Shown: one piece after another, positions 34,457 through 42,798 of the stretch
Layout of the letters: each line of letters starts with the position of its first letter
Position numbering within the stretch: the first letter of the stretch is position 1
Source: Rhodococcus sp. SGAir0479
Lineage (GTDB): Bacteria > Actinomycetota > Actinomycetes > Mycobacteriales > Mycobacteriaceae
DNA length: 64,000 nt
Direction: 5' to 3'
Assembly (NCBI RefSeq): GCF_005484805.1
Contig: NZ_CP039432.1
Span: 310,001 to 374,000 of the forward strand
Notes under the pieces: model-generated
What the model saw: the letters and a program-made list of their open reading frames with translations, nothing else
The model's database searches: none
What the model was told of the DNA's origin: nothing
Translations under genes and position numbers: made by a program

Positions 34457-35257
34457 ATGTCGGTCGAGACACGATGGAGCGCCTGGGGCGAGGAGATCGC
34501 GGTGCAGGTCACCGAGAACGCCGCGCTGGGACCTGCGGTGGGCTTGGTGGGTGCAGTGCTCTCCGACGCCGAAGCGGCCTGCAGCCTGCGGCGCGGGGAC
34601 GCCGAGATCCATGCCGTCAACCTGGCCCAGGGACAGCCGGTGCGCGTGAGCGTCCGCCTGTCCGGCCTGTTGCGCTCGGCGTTGTGGGTCGCGCGCATGA
34701 CCGACGGTGCGGTCAGCCCGCTCGCGGTCGAGGAGTCCCCGCCCGGCGTCCCACCGATCCATCCGGAACCCACGTTCGCCGACATCCAGATCGACGACGC
34801 CACCGTGCTCGCGCCGTGGGGTGTGTCGCTGGACGTCACCGACACGGCCAAGGCCGACACCGCCGACCGGGCAGCCGCGCTCGCGGGGAACCGACTCGAG
34901 TGTGGCGTGCTGGTGCGCATCGGTTCGGTGGTCGCCACCGCGGGGCACTGCCCGGCCGGCGGATGGCAAGTGGACGTTCCCGGGCACGGACCCGTCGAAC
35001 TGCCCACGAGGGCCGCGATGGCGACGGTCGGAACGGACCTCACCTATGGCGAACACGACCCGGTCAGCGGCCAGTGGGAGCAGGTGACGGTGGTGGCCGA
35101 CGACGGCCTCTGGGCGTACGGGGGAGCGGCCGCAGCGATCCGGCGGGGACTCGGCGCCGTGTCGTGGCTCGAGGAGCAGGCCCTGGCGGCTCGGCTCGTC
35201 GACCGGCTCGGGCGGATCTACACGACAAGCCGGTGGAGTCGGCCTCACGCGGCGTGA
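34457..35257 (+). CDS. ApbE-like (FAD:protein FMN transferase-related) protein
   Basis: This 266-residue protein resembles ApbE: WSAWGEEIAVQVTE, CSLRRGDAEIHAVN (for D-x-x-x-S-x-x-x-R-x-S-E-x-x-x-x-N), LLRSALWVARMTDGAVSPLAVE and CGVLVRIGSVVATAG (for the GxxxxxGG region). ApbE attaches FMN to membrane redox proteins. Several conserved Gly/Asp residues are altered and there is no lipobox, so activity is uncertain. It is followed by a gene-poor region. Confidence 0.6.
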   Translation: MSVETRWSAWGEEIAVQVTENAALGPAVGLVGAVLSDAEAACSLRRGDAEIHAVNLAQGQPVRVSVRLSGLLRSALWVARMTDGAVSPLAVEESPPGVPPIHPEPTFADIQIDDATVLAPWGVSLDVTDTAKADTADRAAALAGNRLECGVLVRIGSVVATAGHCPAGGWQVDVPGHGPVELPTRAAMATVGTDLTYGEHDPVSGQWEQVTVVADDGLWAYGGAAAAIRRGLGAVSWLEEQALAARLVDRLGRIYTTSRWSRPHAA

Positions 35258-35787
35258 GGTCGGGCCGATCCCTTCGAGCGGTGTCCATGTGATGGAGCTG
35301 GATCTCACGGGGGGCGACAGATCGCGACGAAACTACGGCGGGCCCGCAGCGACTCCGCCGTGACGGATGGCTCCTCGCGCTTGCCGTCGTCTCCGACGTG
35401 CCTTCCCGCGATACCTCAGACCGGCTCTACTGGCTCACCTCGACTCTCGCAGTCGCGGCCCCACTGGGGGCGAGGTAGGTGTCGCGACAATTGTCGTGAG
35501 CGTCTCCCGCAGACTCTTCGTCGATCGTTCCTCCGGAAGGCGCTGAGCCGGAGCAGTTCCCGAATACTCGTTCGCCGCGACCACGCCGTACGCCCGTCCC
35601 TCCCGGCCTGTGCTCGGATCGTGAACGCCTGGGTTCTGCCGGAGAGTCTGACGCACGAGAACTGTCTTGCGTGAAGAACTCGGCGGGGATTGACCGCATT
35701 GCAGGTTGGAGTCGTGAGTGTCCAATTCGCGTGAGGCGCGCCAGGTACCGCCGTCGATGCAGGCGAAACCTCTGTGAAGTGCCGAAT
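35258..35787. other. Gene-poor region of about 530 bp, lower GC
   Basis: No reading frame here has a ribosome site, family similarity or normal GC-rich third positions. Base composition is visibly less GC-rich than the flanks. It may hold the leader of the secreted propeller gene or be a remnant of lost DNA. I see no tRNA and no insertion sequence ends. Confidence 0.4.
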
Positions 35788-37206
35788 ATGGTTGAAAGTG
35801 GCCTGTTTCTGGACGGATGCCCGTTATGTTCTGTGTCGGTTGGCTACCCGACGGTGGCTGCCGCGTGCCCCCGATCGGGGTGCGGACTGTATCGGGAAGG
35901 GAACACCTCCTATGGCCATCGTCGATCGGCCACGCCGCGGCGGCGACTGTCTCGTAGCGCGGCAGCACTAGCTGCCGGCGCTTTCGCCGTCGCGACAATC
36001 GTCACCGGAGCGGGTCCGGCATCTGCGGACACCGTCACCGACACCATCACGGTCGGCGCGTCGCCGCTCGCGGTGGCGATCACCCCGAACGGGGACCGCG
36101 CCTACGTCACCAACTACGGCAGCAACTCGGTGTCGGTGATCGATACCGCCGCGACCCCGCCCGTCGTCGTCGCCACCATCGGGGTCGGCGCGGCTCCGGC
36201 CAGGGTGGCGGTCGACGGCAACCGCGCCTACGTCACCGACTCCGAAAGCAATACGGTGTCGCTGATCGACACCGCCGCGACCCCGCCCGCGGCCATCGGG
36301 GTGGGCACGCTGCCGTTCGGGGTGGCGGTCGACGGCCCCCGCGCCTACGTCGCCAACTACGGCAGCAACTCGATGTCGGTGATCGACACCGCCACGAACA
36401 CCGTCGTCGGCACTGTTCCGGTCGGCGGGAATCCGGCCGGGGTGGCGGTCGACGGCGACCGCGCCTACGTCACCCACCTCGCCGACGGCACGGTGTCGGT
36501 GATCGATACCGCTGCGTCCCCGCCCGCCGTCGTCGGCACCATACCGGTCGGCACGAACCCGTACGGGGTGGCGGTCGACGGCAACCGCGCCTACGTCACC
36601 AACCTCACCGACGACACTGTGTCGGTGATCGACACCGCCGCGTCGCCGCCCGCCGTCGTCGCCACCATCCCGGTCGGCACGCACCCGTACGGGGTGGCGA
36701 TCACCCCGAACGGGGACCGCGCCTACGTCACCAACAGAGGCGACAACTCGGTGTCGGTGATAGACACGGCCGCGTCCCCGCCCGCCGTCGTCGGCACCAT
36801 CCCGATCGGCGCGAGCCCGTACGGGGTGGCGGTCGACGGCAACCGCGTCTACGTCACCAACCTCAACGGCACGGTGTCGGTGATCGCGATCGATCAGCCG
36901 CCCACCCTCGCCGGAACCCCCGTTGAAGGGATGGTCGGCCAGCCCTACAACCACGCATTTGCCGTCACCGGCCAGCCCGCCCCGACCGTGACCGCCACCG
37001 GCACCCTGCCCGACGGACTCACCCTCTCCCCGGGCGGGGTGCTGTCCGGAACCCCCACCACCGCCGGCACCTACACCTTCACGGTCACCGCATCGAACGG
37101 CATCGGTGATGCCGCGGTCCTGCCGGTGGTCCTCGGCATCACCGACGCCACCCCGCCCCCGACCGGATCGCTCGGGGGTGCCGGCTCGGTGAGCTGGACG
37201 TCCTGA
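35788..37206 (+). CDS. Secreted seven-blade YVTN beta-propeller with C-terminal He_PIG/Ig-like domain
   Basis: The mature region has seven repeats of the type NRAYVTN-x(4)-SVSVIDTA with P-G-V-A-V spacers (36060-36890), enough for a closed seven-blade propeller. A putative Ig domain follows (QPPTLAGTPVEGMVGQPYNHAFAV; LPDGLTLSPGGVLSGTP). A signal peptide core (SAAALAAGAFAVATIVTGAG, then PASAD) is in frame. The start is unsettled: in-frame codons (ATG 35788, GTG 35854) lack ribosome sites. The best site (GGGAAGGG before ATG 35912) is one frame off. Likely an exported surface-binding protein; ligand unknown. Confidence 0.75.
   Translation: MVESGLFLDGCPLCSVSVGYPTVAAACPRSGCGLYREGNTSYGHRRSATPRRRLSRSAAALAAGAFAVATIVTGAGPASADTVTDTITVGASPLAVAITPNGDRAYVTNYGSNSVSVIDTAATPPVVVATIGVGAAPARVAVDGNRAYVTDSESNTVSLIDTAATPPAAIGVGTLPFGVAVDGPRAYVANYGSNSMSVIDTATNTVVGTVPVGGNPAGVAVDGDRAYVTHLADGTVSVIDTAASPPAVVGTIPVGTNPYGVAVDGNRAYVTNLTDDTVSVIDTAASPPAVVATIPVGTHPYGVAITPNGDRAYVTNRGDNSVSVIDTAASPPAVVGTIPIGASPYGVAVDGNRVYVTNLNGTVSVIAIDQPPTLAGTPVEGMVGQPYNHAFAVTGQPAPTVTATGTLPDGLTLSPGGVLSGTPTTAGTYTFTVTASNGIGDAAVLPVVLGITDATPPPTGSLGGAGSVSWTS
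36060..36890 (+). repeat. Tandem propeller-blade coding repeats
   Basis: Seven units of roughly 110-140 bp share CGCGCCTACGTCACC and GTGTCGGTGATCGA cores. High DNA identity between some units (for example 36490-36650) indicates recent duplication or gene conversion. Confidence 0.75.
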
Positions 37207-37248
37207 CCCCCAGCTGGCCAGACCGCGAGAGCGCCAGACCGCGTGAGC

Positions 37249-37286
37249 ACTGTGGCCGCCCGCCCGACCGGGTGGGCGGCCACAGT
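37249..37286 (+). terminator. Terminator after the propeller gene
   Basis: ACTGTGGCCGCCC and GGGCGGCCACAGT form a perfect 13-bp stem 42 nt after the stop, with a 12-nt loop that can pair further. No T tract. Confidence 0.75.
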
Positions 37287-37353
37287 CCTTCACCCCGACA
37301 GCACAGGGGGGCGGCCCCTGGCGCGTGGAAAAGCCTGACGCACGAGAGAACCC

Positions 37354-37382
37354 TTGACTCGAACACCAGTTCGAACTAAACT
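37354..37382 (+). promoter_or_regulatory. LexA-box promoter of the DUF222-HNH gene
   Basis: TTGACT (37354-37359), a 17-nt spacer and TAAACT (37377-37382) make a near-ideal housekeeping promoter. The spacer holds TCGAACACCAGTTCGA (37359-37374), a perfect actinobacterial SOS box (TCGAAC-N4-GTTCGA). The -10 ends 6 nt before the ATG, so the mRNA should be leaderless and DNA damage-induced. Confidence 0.85.
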
Positions 37383-37388
37383 CATGTC

Positions 37389-38723
37389 ATGAATCCGGGG
37401 GGACTCAACACCACAGCTGCTGCACTCGTGGCGCTCAGTCACGATGATGTGCGCGGGCTGGCCGAGCTGGATCTGGTGCGCACGACGGTCGACCTCTCGC
37501 GTCTGATCGAGCAGCTCGAAGCCCTGCGCGTGACCGCCGTGGCCGAGATCGACGAGCGCGCAGTCTCGTTCGACACGTTGGGGTTTCGTAGCGTGAAGCA
37601 GTGGCTCGCAGCCAACACGCTGTTGGAGGTACCGGCGGCTGCGCGGATTCTGGCGCTGGGGAAGGCGTTGCGGCGGGAACCGGAGGTCGCTGCGGCGCAC
37701 GAGAGCGGGCAGGTTTCGGCTGAGCATGCCGCTCTGATCAGCAAGTTCTGCGAGCGGCCACCCTGCGGCATGCCCGCCGAGGCGCTGCCCGACTGCCGGC
37801 GGCTGCTGCTGGACTGCGCCGCGAATCCGGCGGCGACCACGATGAGTGTGCGCACCTGCATCTCGCGGCTCGAGCGGATCTTCGAATCCGACGAGTTGCC
37901 ACCCAGTGAAGACGTGGACCGCAACGAGTTTCACGCCTCGAAGACGTTGAACGGGCGCGTGGCGGTCAAGGGTGACTTGGATGCGGTCACCGGGGAGATG
38001 TTGCTGACGGCGCTGTCCGCGCTGACGAAACCGCGGAACCCGAACGACGACCCGACTGCGACCCGCACCGCGGGACAGCGGCGGGCGGAGGCATTCGCCG
38101 AGATCCTGCGCCGCTACCTCGACTCGGGTGAGGCGCCCATCGAGGGCGGCGAGAAGCCGCACCTGTCGTTGCACGTGAACGCCCGCGACCTCGCCCGCGC
38201 CGACCACGATCACGACCACGATGCGTGGTTAAGCCGAGACAAGGGCGCTGATGCGCCGAACCTGTTCAGAGACAGCGATTTTGACAATAGGGACGTCGCC
38301 CGTCTCCCACACCTCGGACCGCTGACCATCGCCACCGCCCGCCGCCTCGCCTGCGACTGCCACCTCACCCCGGTCCTCATGGACGACGGAATCCCGCTCA
38401 ACCTCGGACGCACCACCCGAACCGTGTCCAAGAAGCAGCGTCGCGCCCTGATCGCCCGCGACCATGACTGCGCCTTCCCTGGCTGCGGCGCCCCACCCGC
38501 CCACTGCGAAGGGCACCACATCCATCACTGGGCAGACGGCGGAGCCACCGACCTCGACAACCTCGTCCTGCTGTGCCGCTACCACCACCGACTCCTGCAC
38601 CACAGCCACTGGGCAGTGCAGATCGGCGCCGACCACCACCCGTGGTTCACCCCACCATCACTGGTTGACCCGTACAAGAAGCCCATGCCCGCGCACAACC
38701 GCGCCGGACCCCACGCCGCGTAG
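37389..38723 (+). CDS. DUF222 / HNH endonuclease domain protein (13E12 repeat family)
   Basis: This 444-residue protein has the DUF222 helical region (about 20-330; ALSHDDVRGLAELDLVRTTVDL) and a C-terminal HNH nuclease (CAFPGCGAPPAHCEGHHIHHW then LDNLVLLCRYHHRLLHH). That core contains the His-Asn-His residues and two zinc-type Cys. Relatives in M. tuberculosis are the REP13E12 proteins, several under LexA control. The promoter here has a perfect LexA box. Function (selfish nuclease or repair) is unsettled. Confidence 0.9.
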   Translation: MNPGGLNTTAAALVALSHDDVRGLAELDLVRTTVDLSRLIEQLEALRVTAVAEIDERAVSFDTLGFRSVKQWLAANTLLEVPAAARILALGKALRREPEVAAAHESGQVSAEHAALISKFCERPPCGMPAEALPDCRRLLLDCAANPAATTMSVRTCISRLERIFESDELPPSEDVDRNEFHASKTLNGRVAVKGDLDAVTGEMLLTALSALTKPRNPNDDPTATRTAGQRRAEAFAEILRRYLDSGEAPIEGGEKPHLSLHVNARDLARADHDHDHDAWLSRDKGADAPNLFRDSDFDNRDVARLPHLGPLTIATARRLACDCHLTPVLMDDGIPLNLGRTTRTVSKKQRRALIARDHDCAFPGCGAPPAHCEGHHIHHWADGGATDLDNLVLLCRYHHRLLHHSHWAVQIGADHHPWFTPPSLVDPYKKPMPAHNRAGPHAA

Positions 38724-38761
38724 TCGAGGGAGGGCGACGCCGCCACAACGGCCCTGAAACC

Positions 38762-38800
38762 GCTGCAGCCGACACCCGAGAGTGGGGTGCCGGCCGCAGC
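38762..38800 (-). terminator. Intrinsic terminator for pgi
   Basis: On the minus strand a 16-bp stem (GCTGCGGCCGGCACCC with GGGTGTCGGCTGCAGC) forms with two G-U wobbles, about 55 nt past the pgi stop. On the plus strand the same positions are A-C mismatches, so it is directional. Confidence 0.7.
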
Positions 38801-38855
38801 GGACTGTTCTGTGGGGCGTCATGCGAATCGAGAATCGCCCGAGATCGAGCAGGCG

Positions 38856-40505
38856 TCAGACCGCCCGGCCCCGCTGCCCGCGATACCAGCGGATCAGCGC
38901 GTCGGTCGACGAGTCCTCTTGCTGTGGAGGGGCATCCGCCGACGTCAGCACCGGACCCAGTTCGAGAGCCTGGGCCTTGCCCAGCTCGACACCCCACTGG
39001 TCGAACGAATCGATACCCCAGATCACCCCGGCCACGAACACCTGGTGCTCGTAGAGCGCGATGAGCTGACCGATGACCGACGGGGTCAAACGCGGCGCCA
39101 GGATGGTCGTCGACGGGCGGTTGCCCGGCATCACCTTGTGCGGCACCAACTCCGGGGAAGTGCCCTCTGCAGCGATCTCCTCGGCGGTCTTGCCGAACGC
39201 GAGCACCTTGGTCTGTGCGAACAGGTTGCTCATGAGCAGGTCGTGCATGCTGCCGCTGCCGTCCGACGTCGGGAGGTCGTCGGTGGGCTCGGCGAATCCG
39301 ATGAAGTCCGCCGGCACGAGGCGGGTGCCCTGGTGTAGCAGTTGGTAGAAGGCGTGCTGTCCGTTGGTGCCCGGTTCGCCCCAGAAGATTTCGCCGGTCT
39401 TGCAGGCCACCGGTGTGCCGTCGGCGCGCACCGACTTGCCGTTCGACTCCATCGTCAGCTGCTGCAGATAGGCGGCGAAGCGGACGAGGTCGTTCGAATA
39501 GGGCAGCACTGCACGCGATTCGGCGTCGAAGAAGCTCGAGTACCAGACCCCGATCAGACCCAGGAGCACGGGCGCGTTCTGTTCGAGAGGTGCCGTGCGG
39601 AAGTGTTGGTCGATGGCGTGGAAGCCGGCGAGGAACTCCGCGAACCGCTCCTTGCCGATCACTGCCATCACCGACAGCCCGATGGCCGAGTCCACCGAGT
39701 ACCGGCCGCCGACCCAGTCCCAGAAGCCGAACATGTTGTCGGTGTCGATACCGAACTCGGCGACCCGCTCCGCATGGGTCGACACCGCGACGAAGTGCTT
39801 GGGGACGGCGGCCTCGCCGAGCTCGTCCACGAGCCAGCGCCGGGCAGCGGAGGCGTTCGTCAGTGTCTCGAGGGTCGAGAAGGTCTTGGACGCGACGACG
39901 AACAGGGTCGTGGCCGGGTCCAGACCGGCGAGCGTACCCACCAGATCTGCCGGGTCGACGTTCGAGACGAACCGGGCGGTGATGCCCGCGTCGGCGTAGT
40001 GACGAAGCGCACGGCACACCATGACCGGACCGAGGTCGGAACCTCCGATACCGATGTTGACGACCGTCCGGATCCTTTCCCCGGTCGCGCCACGCCAGGC
40101 ACCCGAGCGGAGGCGATCGGTGAAGTCGCCCATACGGTTCAGCACCGAATGCACGTCCGCCACCACGTCCTGTCCGTCGACCGTGAGGTCGGCGTCCGCA
40201 GGAAGCCGGAGCGCGGTGTGCAGTACCGCACGGTCCTCCGAGGTGTTGATGTGGGCGCCGGCGAACATCTCGTCGCGCCGCTGTTCGACGCGCGCGGCGC
40301 GCGCCAGATCCACCAGCAGCGACAGGGTTTCGTGCGTCACTCGGTGTTTGCTGTAGTCGATGTACAGGTCACCAGCGGTCACAGTCAGCTCGGTGCCGCG
40401 TCCCGGGTCCTGTGCGAACAAGTCTCGCAGATGGGCAGATTCGATCACGCGATGATGCGCATCCAGGTTCTTCCAGGCTGCGGTTCCCGTGATGTCTGTG
40501 CTCAT
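38856..40505 (-). CDS. pgi: Glucose-6-phosphate isomerase
   Basis: This 549-residue enzyme interconverts glucose-6-P and fructose-6-P. Signatures are [50 protein letters not shown] and [19 protein letters not shown]. The active-site Glu/His region is [17 protein letters not shown], with a C-terminal catalytic Lys near [12 protein letters not shown]. Length and motifs are normal. The equivalent of Rv0946c in the syntenic block. Confidence 0.97.
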   Translation of the reverse strand: MSTDITGTAAWKNLDAHHRVIESAHLRDLFAQDPGRGTELTVTAGDLYIDYSKHRVTHETLSLLVDLARAARVEQRRDEMFAGAHINTSEDRAVLHTALRLPADADLTVDGQDVVADVHSVLNRMGDFTDRLRSGAWRGATGERIRTVVNIGIGGSDLGPVMVCRALRHYADAGITARFVSNVDPADLVGTLAGLDPATTLFVVASKTFSTLETLTNASAARRWLVDELGEAAVPKHFVAVSTHAERVAEFGIDTDNMFGFWDWVGGRYSVDSAIGLSVMAVIGKERFAEFLAGFHAIDQHFRTAPLEQNAPVLLGLIGVWYSSFFDAESRAVLPYSNDLVRFAAYLQQLTMESNGKSVRADGTPVACKTGEIFWGEPGTNGQHAFYQLLHQGTRLVPADFIGFAEPTDDLPTSDGSGSMHDLLMSNLFAQTKVLAFGKTAEEIAAEGTSPELVPHKVMPGNRPSTTILAPRLTPSVIGQLIALYEHQVFVAGVIWGIDSFDQWGVELGKAQALELGPVLTSADAPPQQEDSSTDALIRWYRGQRGRAV

Positions 40506-40583
40506 GGAAAAGCAGCTTATCGGCCCGGCCGCCGGCGTACCCGGCGACTCTCACGGGACGAGAACTCGGCGCATGATGGAGGT

Positions 40584-42035
40584 ATGAACCCAGCCGAACT
40601 GATTCGTGCCGTTCCTACCAAGCTCTGGATCGGCGGCACCGCGGTCGACGCCGAGAACGGTGCCACCTTCCCTGTTCACGATCCCGCCACCGGCGAGGTG
40701 CTCACCGAGGTCGCGGACGCCAGCCCCGCCGACGCCGTCAAGGCACTCGATGCCGCCGCGGCCGCGCAGGCGGACTGGGCCGCGACCGCACCCCGTGAGC
40801 GCGCCGAGCTGCTGCGGTCGGTTTTCGAGAAGATCTCCACGCGCGCCGAGACGTTTGCGCAGTTGATGACGCTCGAGATGGGCAAGGCGCTGCCCGAGAG
40901 CCGCGCCGAGGTCAAGTACGGCGGCGAGTTCTTCCGATGGTTCGCGGAGGAAGCCGTCCGGCTGGAGGGCCGCTACCAGGGCGCCCCGGCGGGCAACGGC
41001 CGCATTCTGGTGTCGAAGCAGCCGGTGGGACCGTGCCTGGCGATCACGCCGTGGAACTTCCCGTTGGCGATGGGCACCCGCAAGATCGGGCCCGCGCTGG
41101 CCGCGGGCTGCACGATGATCGTCAAGCCCGCGTCCGAGACGCCTCTCACGATGCTCGCACTGGCCGAGCTGTTCGCCGAGGCGGGACTGCCGCCGGGCGT
41201 GCTGTCGGTGCTGCCGACATCGCATTCGAGTGCCGTCACCGAGCCGCTCCTGGGAGACCCGCGGCTGCGCAAGCTCACGTTCACCGGCTCCACCGCCGTC
41301 GGCCGGCTGCTGGTCGAGAAGTCCGCGGAGGGCCTGCTCCGAACGTCGATGGAGCTCGGCGGCAACGCACCCTTCGTGGTGTTCGACGACGCCGACGTCG
41401 ACGCCGCCGTCGAGGGCGCGATGCTCGCGAAGCTCCGCAACGGCGGGGAGGCGTGCACCGCCGCGAACCGCTTCCACGTCGCCAACGCGGTACGGGAGGA
41501 GTTCACCGCGAAACTCACCGAGCGCATGGCGGCCACCAAGATGGGCCCGGGTATCGACCCCGAGACCACGCTGGGGCCGCTGATCAACGCCGACCAACTC
41601 GCGACCGTCACCGAGCTGGTCGACGACGCCGTGCAGGTGGGCGCGAAGGTGCTGCTCGGCGGCGAGGCGCAGGAGGGTCCGGGCTGGTTCTACCCGGCCA
41701 CCGTCCTGGCCGACGTGCCGGCATCGGCGCGCATTCTGCGCGAGGAGGTGTTCGGGCCGGTGGCGGCGATCACCGGGTTCGACACGGTGGAGGAGGGGAT
41801 CGCGGCCGCCAACGACACGGAGTTCGGTCTCGCCGCGTACATCTACACCCGCGATCTCGACCGGGCGTTGCGGGTCGCGGACGCCCTCGAAACCGGAATG
41901 GTGGGCGTCAACCGCGGCGTCATCTCCGACACGGCCGCCCCGTTCGGTGGGGTCAAGGCCTCCGGATTCGGTCGTGAGGGCGGTACCGAGGGCATCGCCG
42001 AGTACCTGGAAACGAAGTACATCGCGCTGCCGTGA
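40584..42035 (+). CDS. gabD: NAD(P)-dependent succinate-semialdehyde dehydrogenase
   Basis: This 483-residue aldehyde dehydrogenase has PWNFPLAMGTRKIGPALAAGC, the catalytic Glu in MELGGNAP and Cys in NGGEACTAANRF, EEVFGPVAAI and a C-terminal APFGGVKASGFGREGG. The GabD/SSADH subgroup is suggested by those segments. It oxidises succinate semialdehyde to succinate, feeding the TCA cycle together with sucCD. GGAGG lies only 1 nt before the ATG, too close for normal use, so initiation is unusual or the start is leaderless. Confidence 0.88.
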   Translation: MNPAELIRAVPTKLWIGGTAVDAENGATFPVHDPATGEVLTEVADASPADAVKALDAAAAAQADWAATAPRERAELLRSVFEKISTRAETFAQLMTLEMGKALPESRAEVKYGGEFFRWFAEEAVRLEGRYQGAPAGNGRILVSKQPVGPCLAITPWNFPLAMGTRKIGPALAAGCTMIVKPASETPLTMLALAELFAEAGLPPGVLSVLPTSHSSAVTEPLLGDPRLRKLTFTGSTAVGRLLVEKSAEGLLRTSMELGGNAPFVVFDDADVDAAVEGAMLAKLRNGGEACTAANRFHVANAVREEFTAKLTERMAATKMGPGIDPETTLGPLINADQLATVTELVDDAVQVGAKVLLGGEAQEGPGWFYPATVLADVPASARILREEVFGPVAAITGFDTVEEGIAAANDTEFGLAAYIYTRDLDRALRVADALETGMVGVNRGVISDTAAPFGGVKASGFGREGGTEGIAEYLETKYIALP

Positions 42036-42076
42036 GTATCCGGCCCCTCGGGGCCTGACGGGCTCCCGAGAGACGG

Positions 42077-42106
42077 AACCGCCCGGTCACATGTGACCGG
42101 GCGGTT
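42077..42106. terminator. Bidirectional terminator between gabD and chorismate mutase
   Basis: A perfect 30-bp palindrome, AACCGCCCGGTCACA followed by its inverse, lies 42 bp after the gabD stop and 60 bp before the stop of the convergent gene. Confidence 0.8.
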
Positions 42107-42118
42107 CAGCGTCAGTGC

Positions 42119-42173
42119 AGTGCGGAAGTCGTCAGCAGTGCGGGAGTCGTCGCAGTGCGGGAGTCGTCAGTGC
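42119..42173. repeat. Short tandem repeat at the 3' end of the chorismate mutase gene
   Basis: Three imperfect copies of GTGCGGGAGTCGTC with short spacers (17-18 bp period). The last copy runs into the 3' end of the convergent coding region. It looks like slippage-derived sequence. Confidence 0.6.
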
Positions 42174-42460
42174 CCCAGGCGGCCGCGACCCAGGCGCAGC
42201 AGCAGCATCGCGAGCGTGTGGCCCTCCTGGCCGAGCTCGCTGAACCGTTCGAGCACCTTCATCTCCCGGCTGTGCACCAGCCGGGGGCCGCCGGAGGCCA
42301 TACGGGTGCGCCCGATGATCTGCGAGACCTCGCTGCGACGCTTGACGGCCGCGAGGATCTCGGCGTCGAGCCGGTCGATCTCCTTGCGAAGCTCGGCGAT
42401 CTCGGCCTCGCTCGCGGGCCCGGGCGATTCGGATGAAGGAGGTGCGGTGGGGCTGCTCAT
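42167..42460 (-). CDS. aroQ: Chorismate mutase (AroQ class), intracellular
   Basis: This 97-residue helical enzyme converts chorismate to prephenate for Phe/Tyr synthesis. It has IAELRKEIDRLDAEILAAVKRRSEVSQIIG (with Arg and Lys active-site residues) and a C-terminal VLERFSELGQEG. No signal peptide. It matches Rv0948c in size and place; those enzymes are weak alone and are boosted by DAHP synthase. GAGGAGAAC precedes the ATG. Confidence 0.93.
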   Translation of the reverse strand: MSSPTAPPSSESPGPASEAEIAELRKEIDRLDAEILAAVKRRSEVSQIIGRTRMASGGPRLVHSREMKVLERFSELGQEGHTLAMLLLRLGRGRLGH

Positions 42461-42798
42461 AATGTTCTCCTCGTGTCAGAACTAGGTTCGTTCGGTTCCC
42501 TCGAGTCGTTACGAATCCGGGTCCAGCTCACAAGAACGCCCCGGGATCCGGTGTGTGGACCTCGGGGCGCGCGGGGGATCAGGCCGCGGGCACCGTCGGT
42601 CGGTACCCGCTGGGAAATCGCCAGTGCTCGAGACGCGTGCACCGGCGGCCGCCGGCGCGGTGTCCCTGCACTGCGATGATCATCACTCCAGTTTGCCACG
42701 CGGACGGAGTGCAACCCAAGCAGAGGTGACTGCCTTCACCACCTGCGTCATCAGGCCCCTGCCGCAGTGTCGGAGTTCGCCGGTAGCGTGGACAGACG
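42461..42798. other. Divergent intergenic region between chorismate mutase and pcrA
   Basis: The 338 bp contain the two promoters. A 7-bp inverted repeat (CGCCCCG 42537-42543 with CGGGGCG 42563-42569) and a -10-like TAGCGT (42784-42789) 9 nt before the helicase start are visible. No convincing gene and no LexA box. Confidence 0.4.

Noticed and set aside
35360-35674. A 104-codon plus-strand frame
   Set aside because: No ribosome site, atypical codon use and no recognisable motif.
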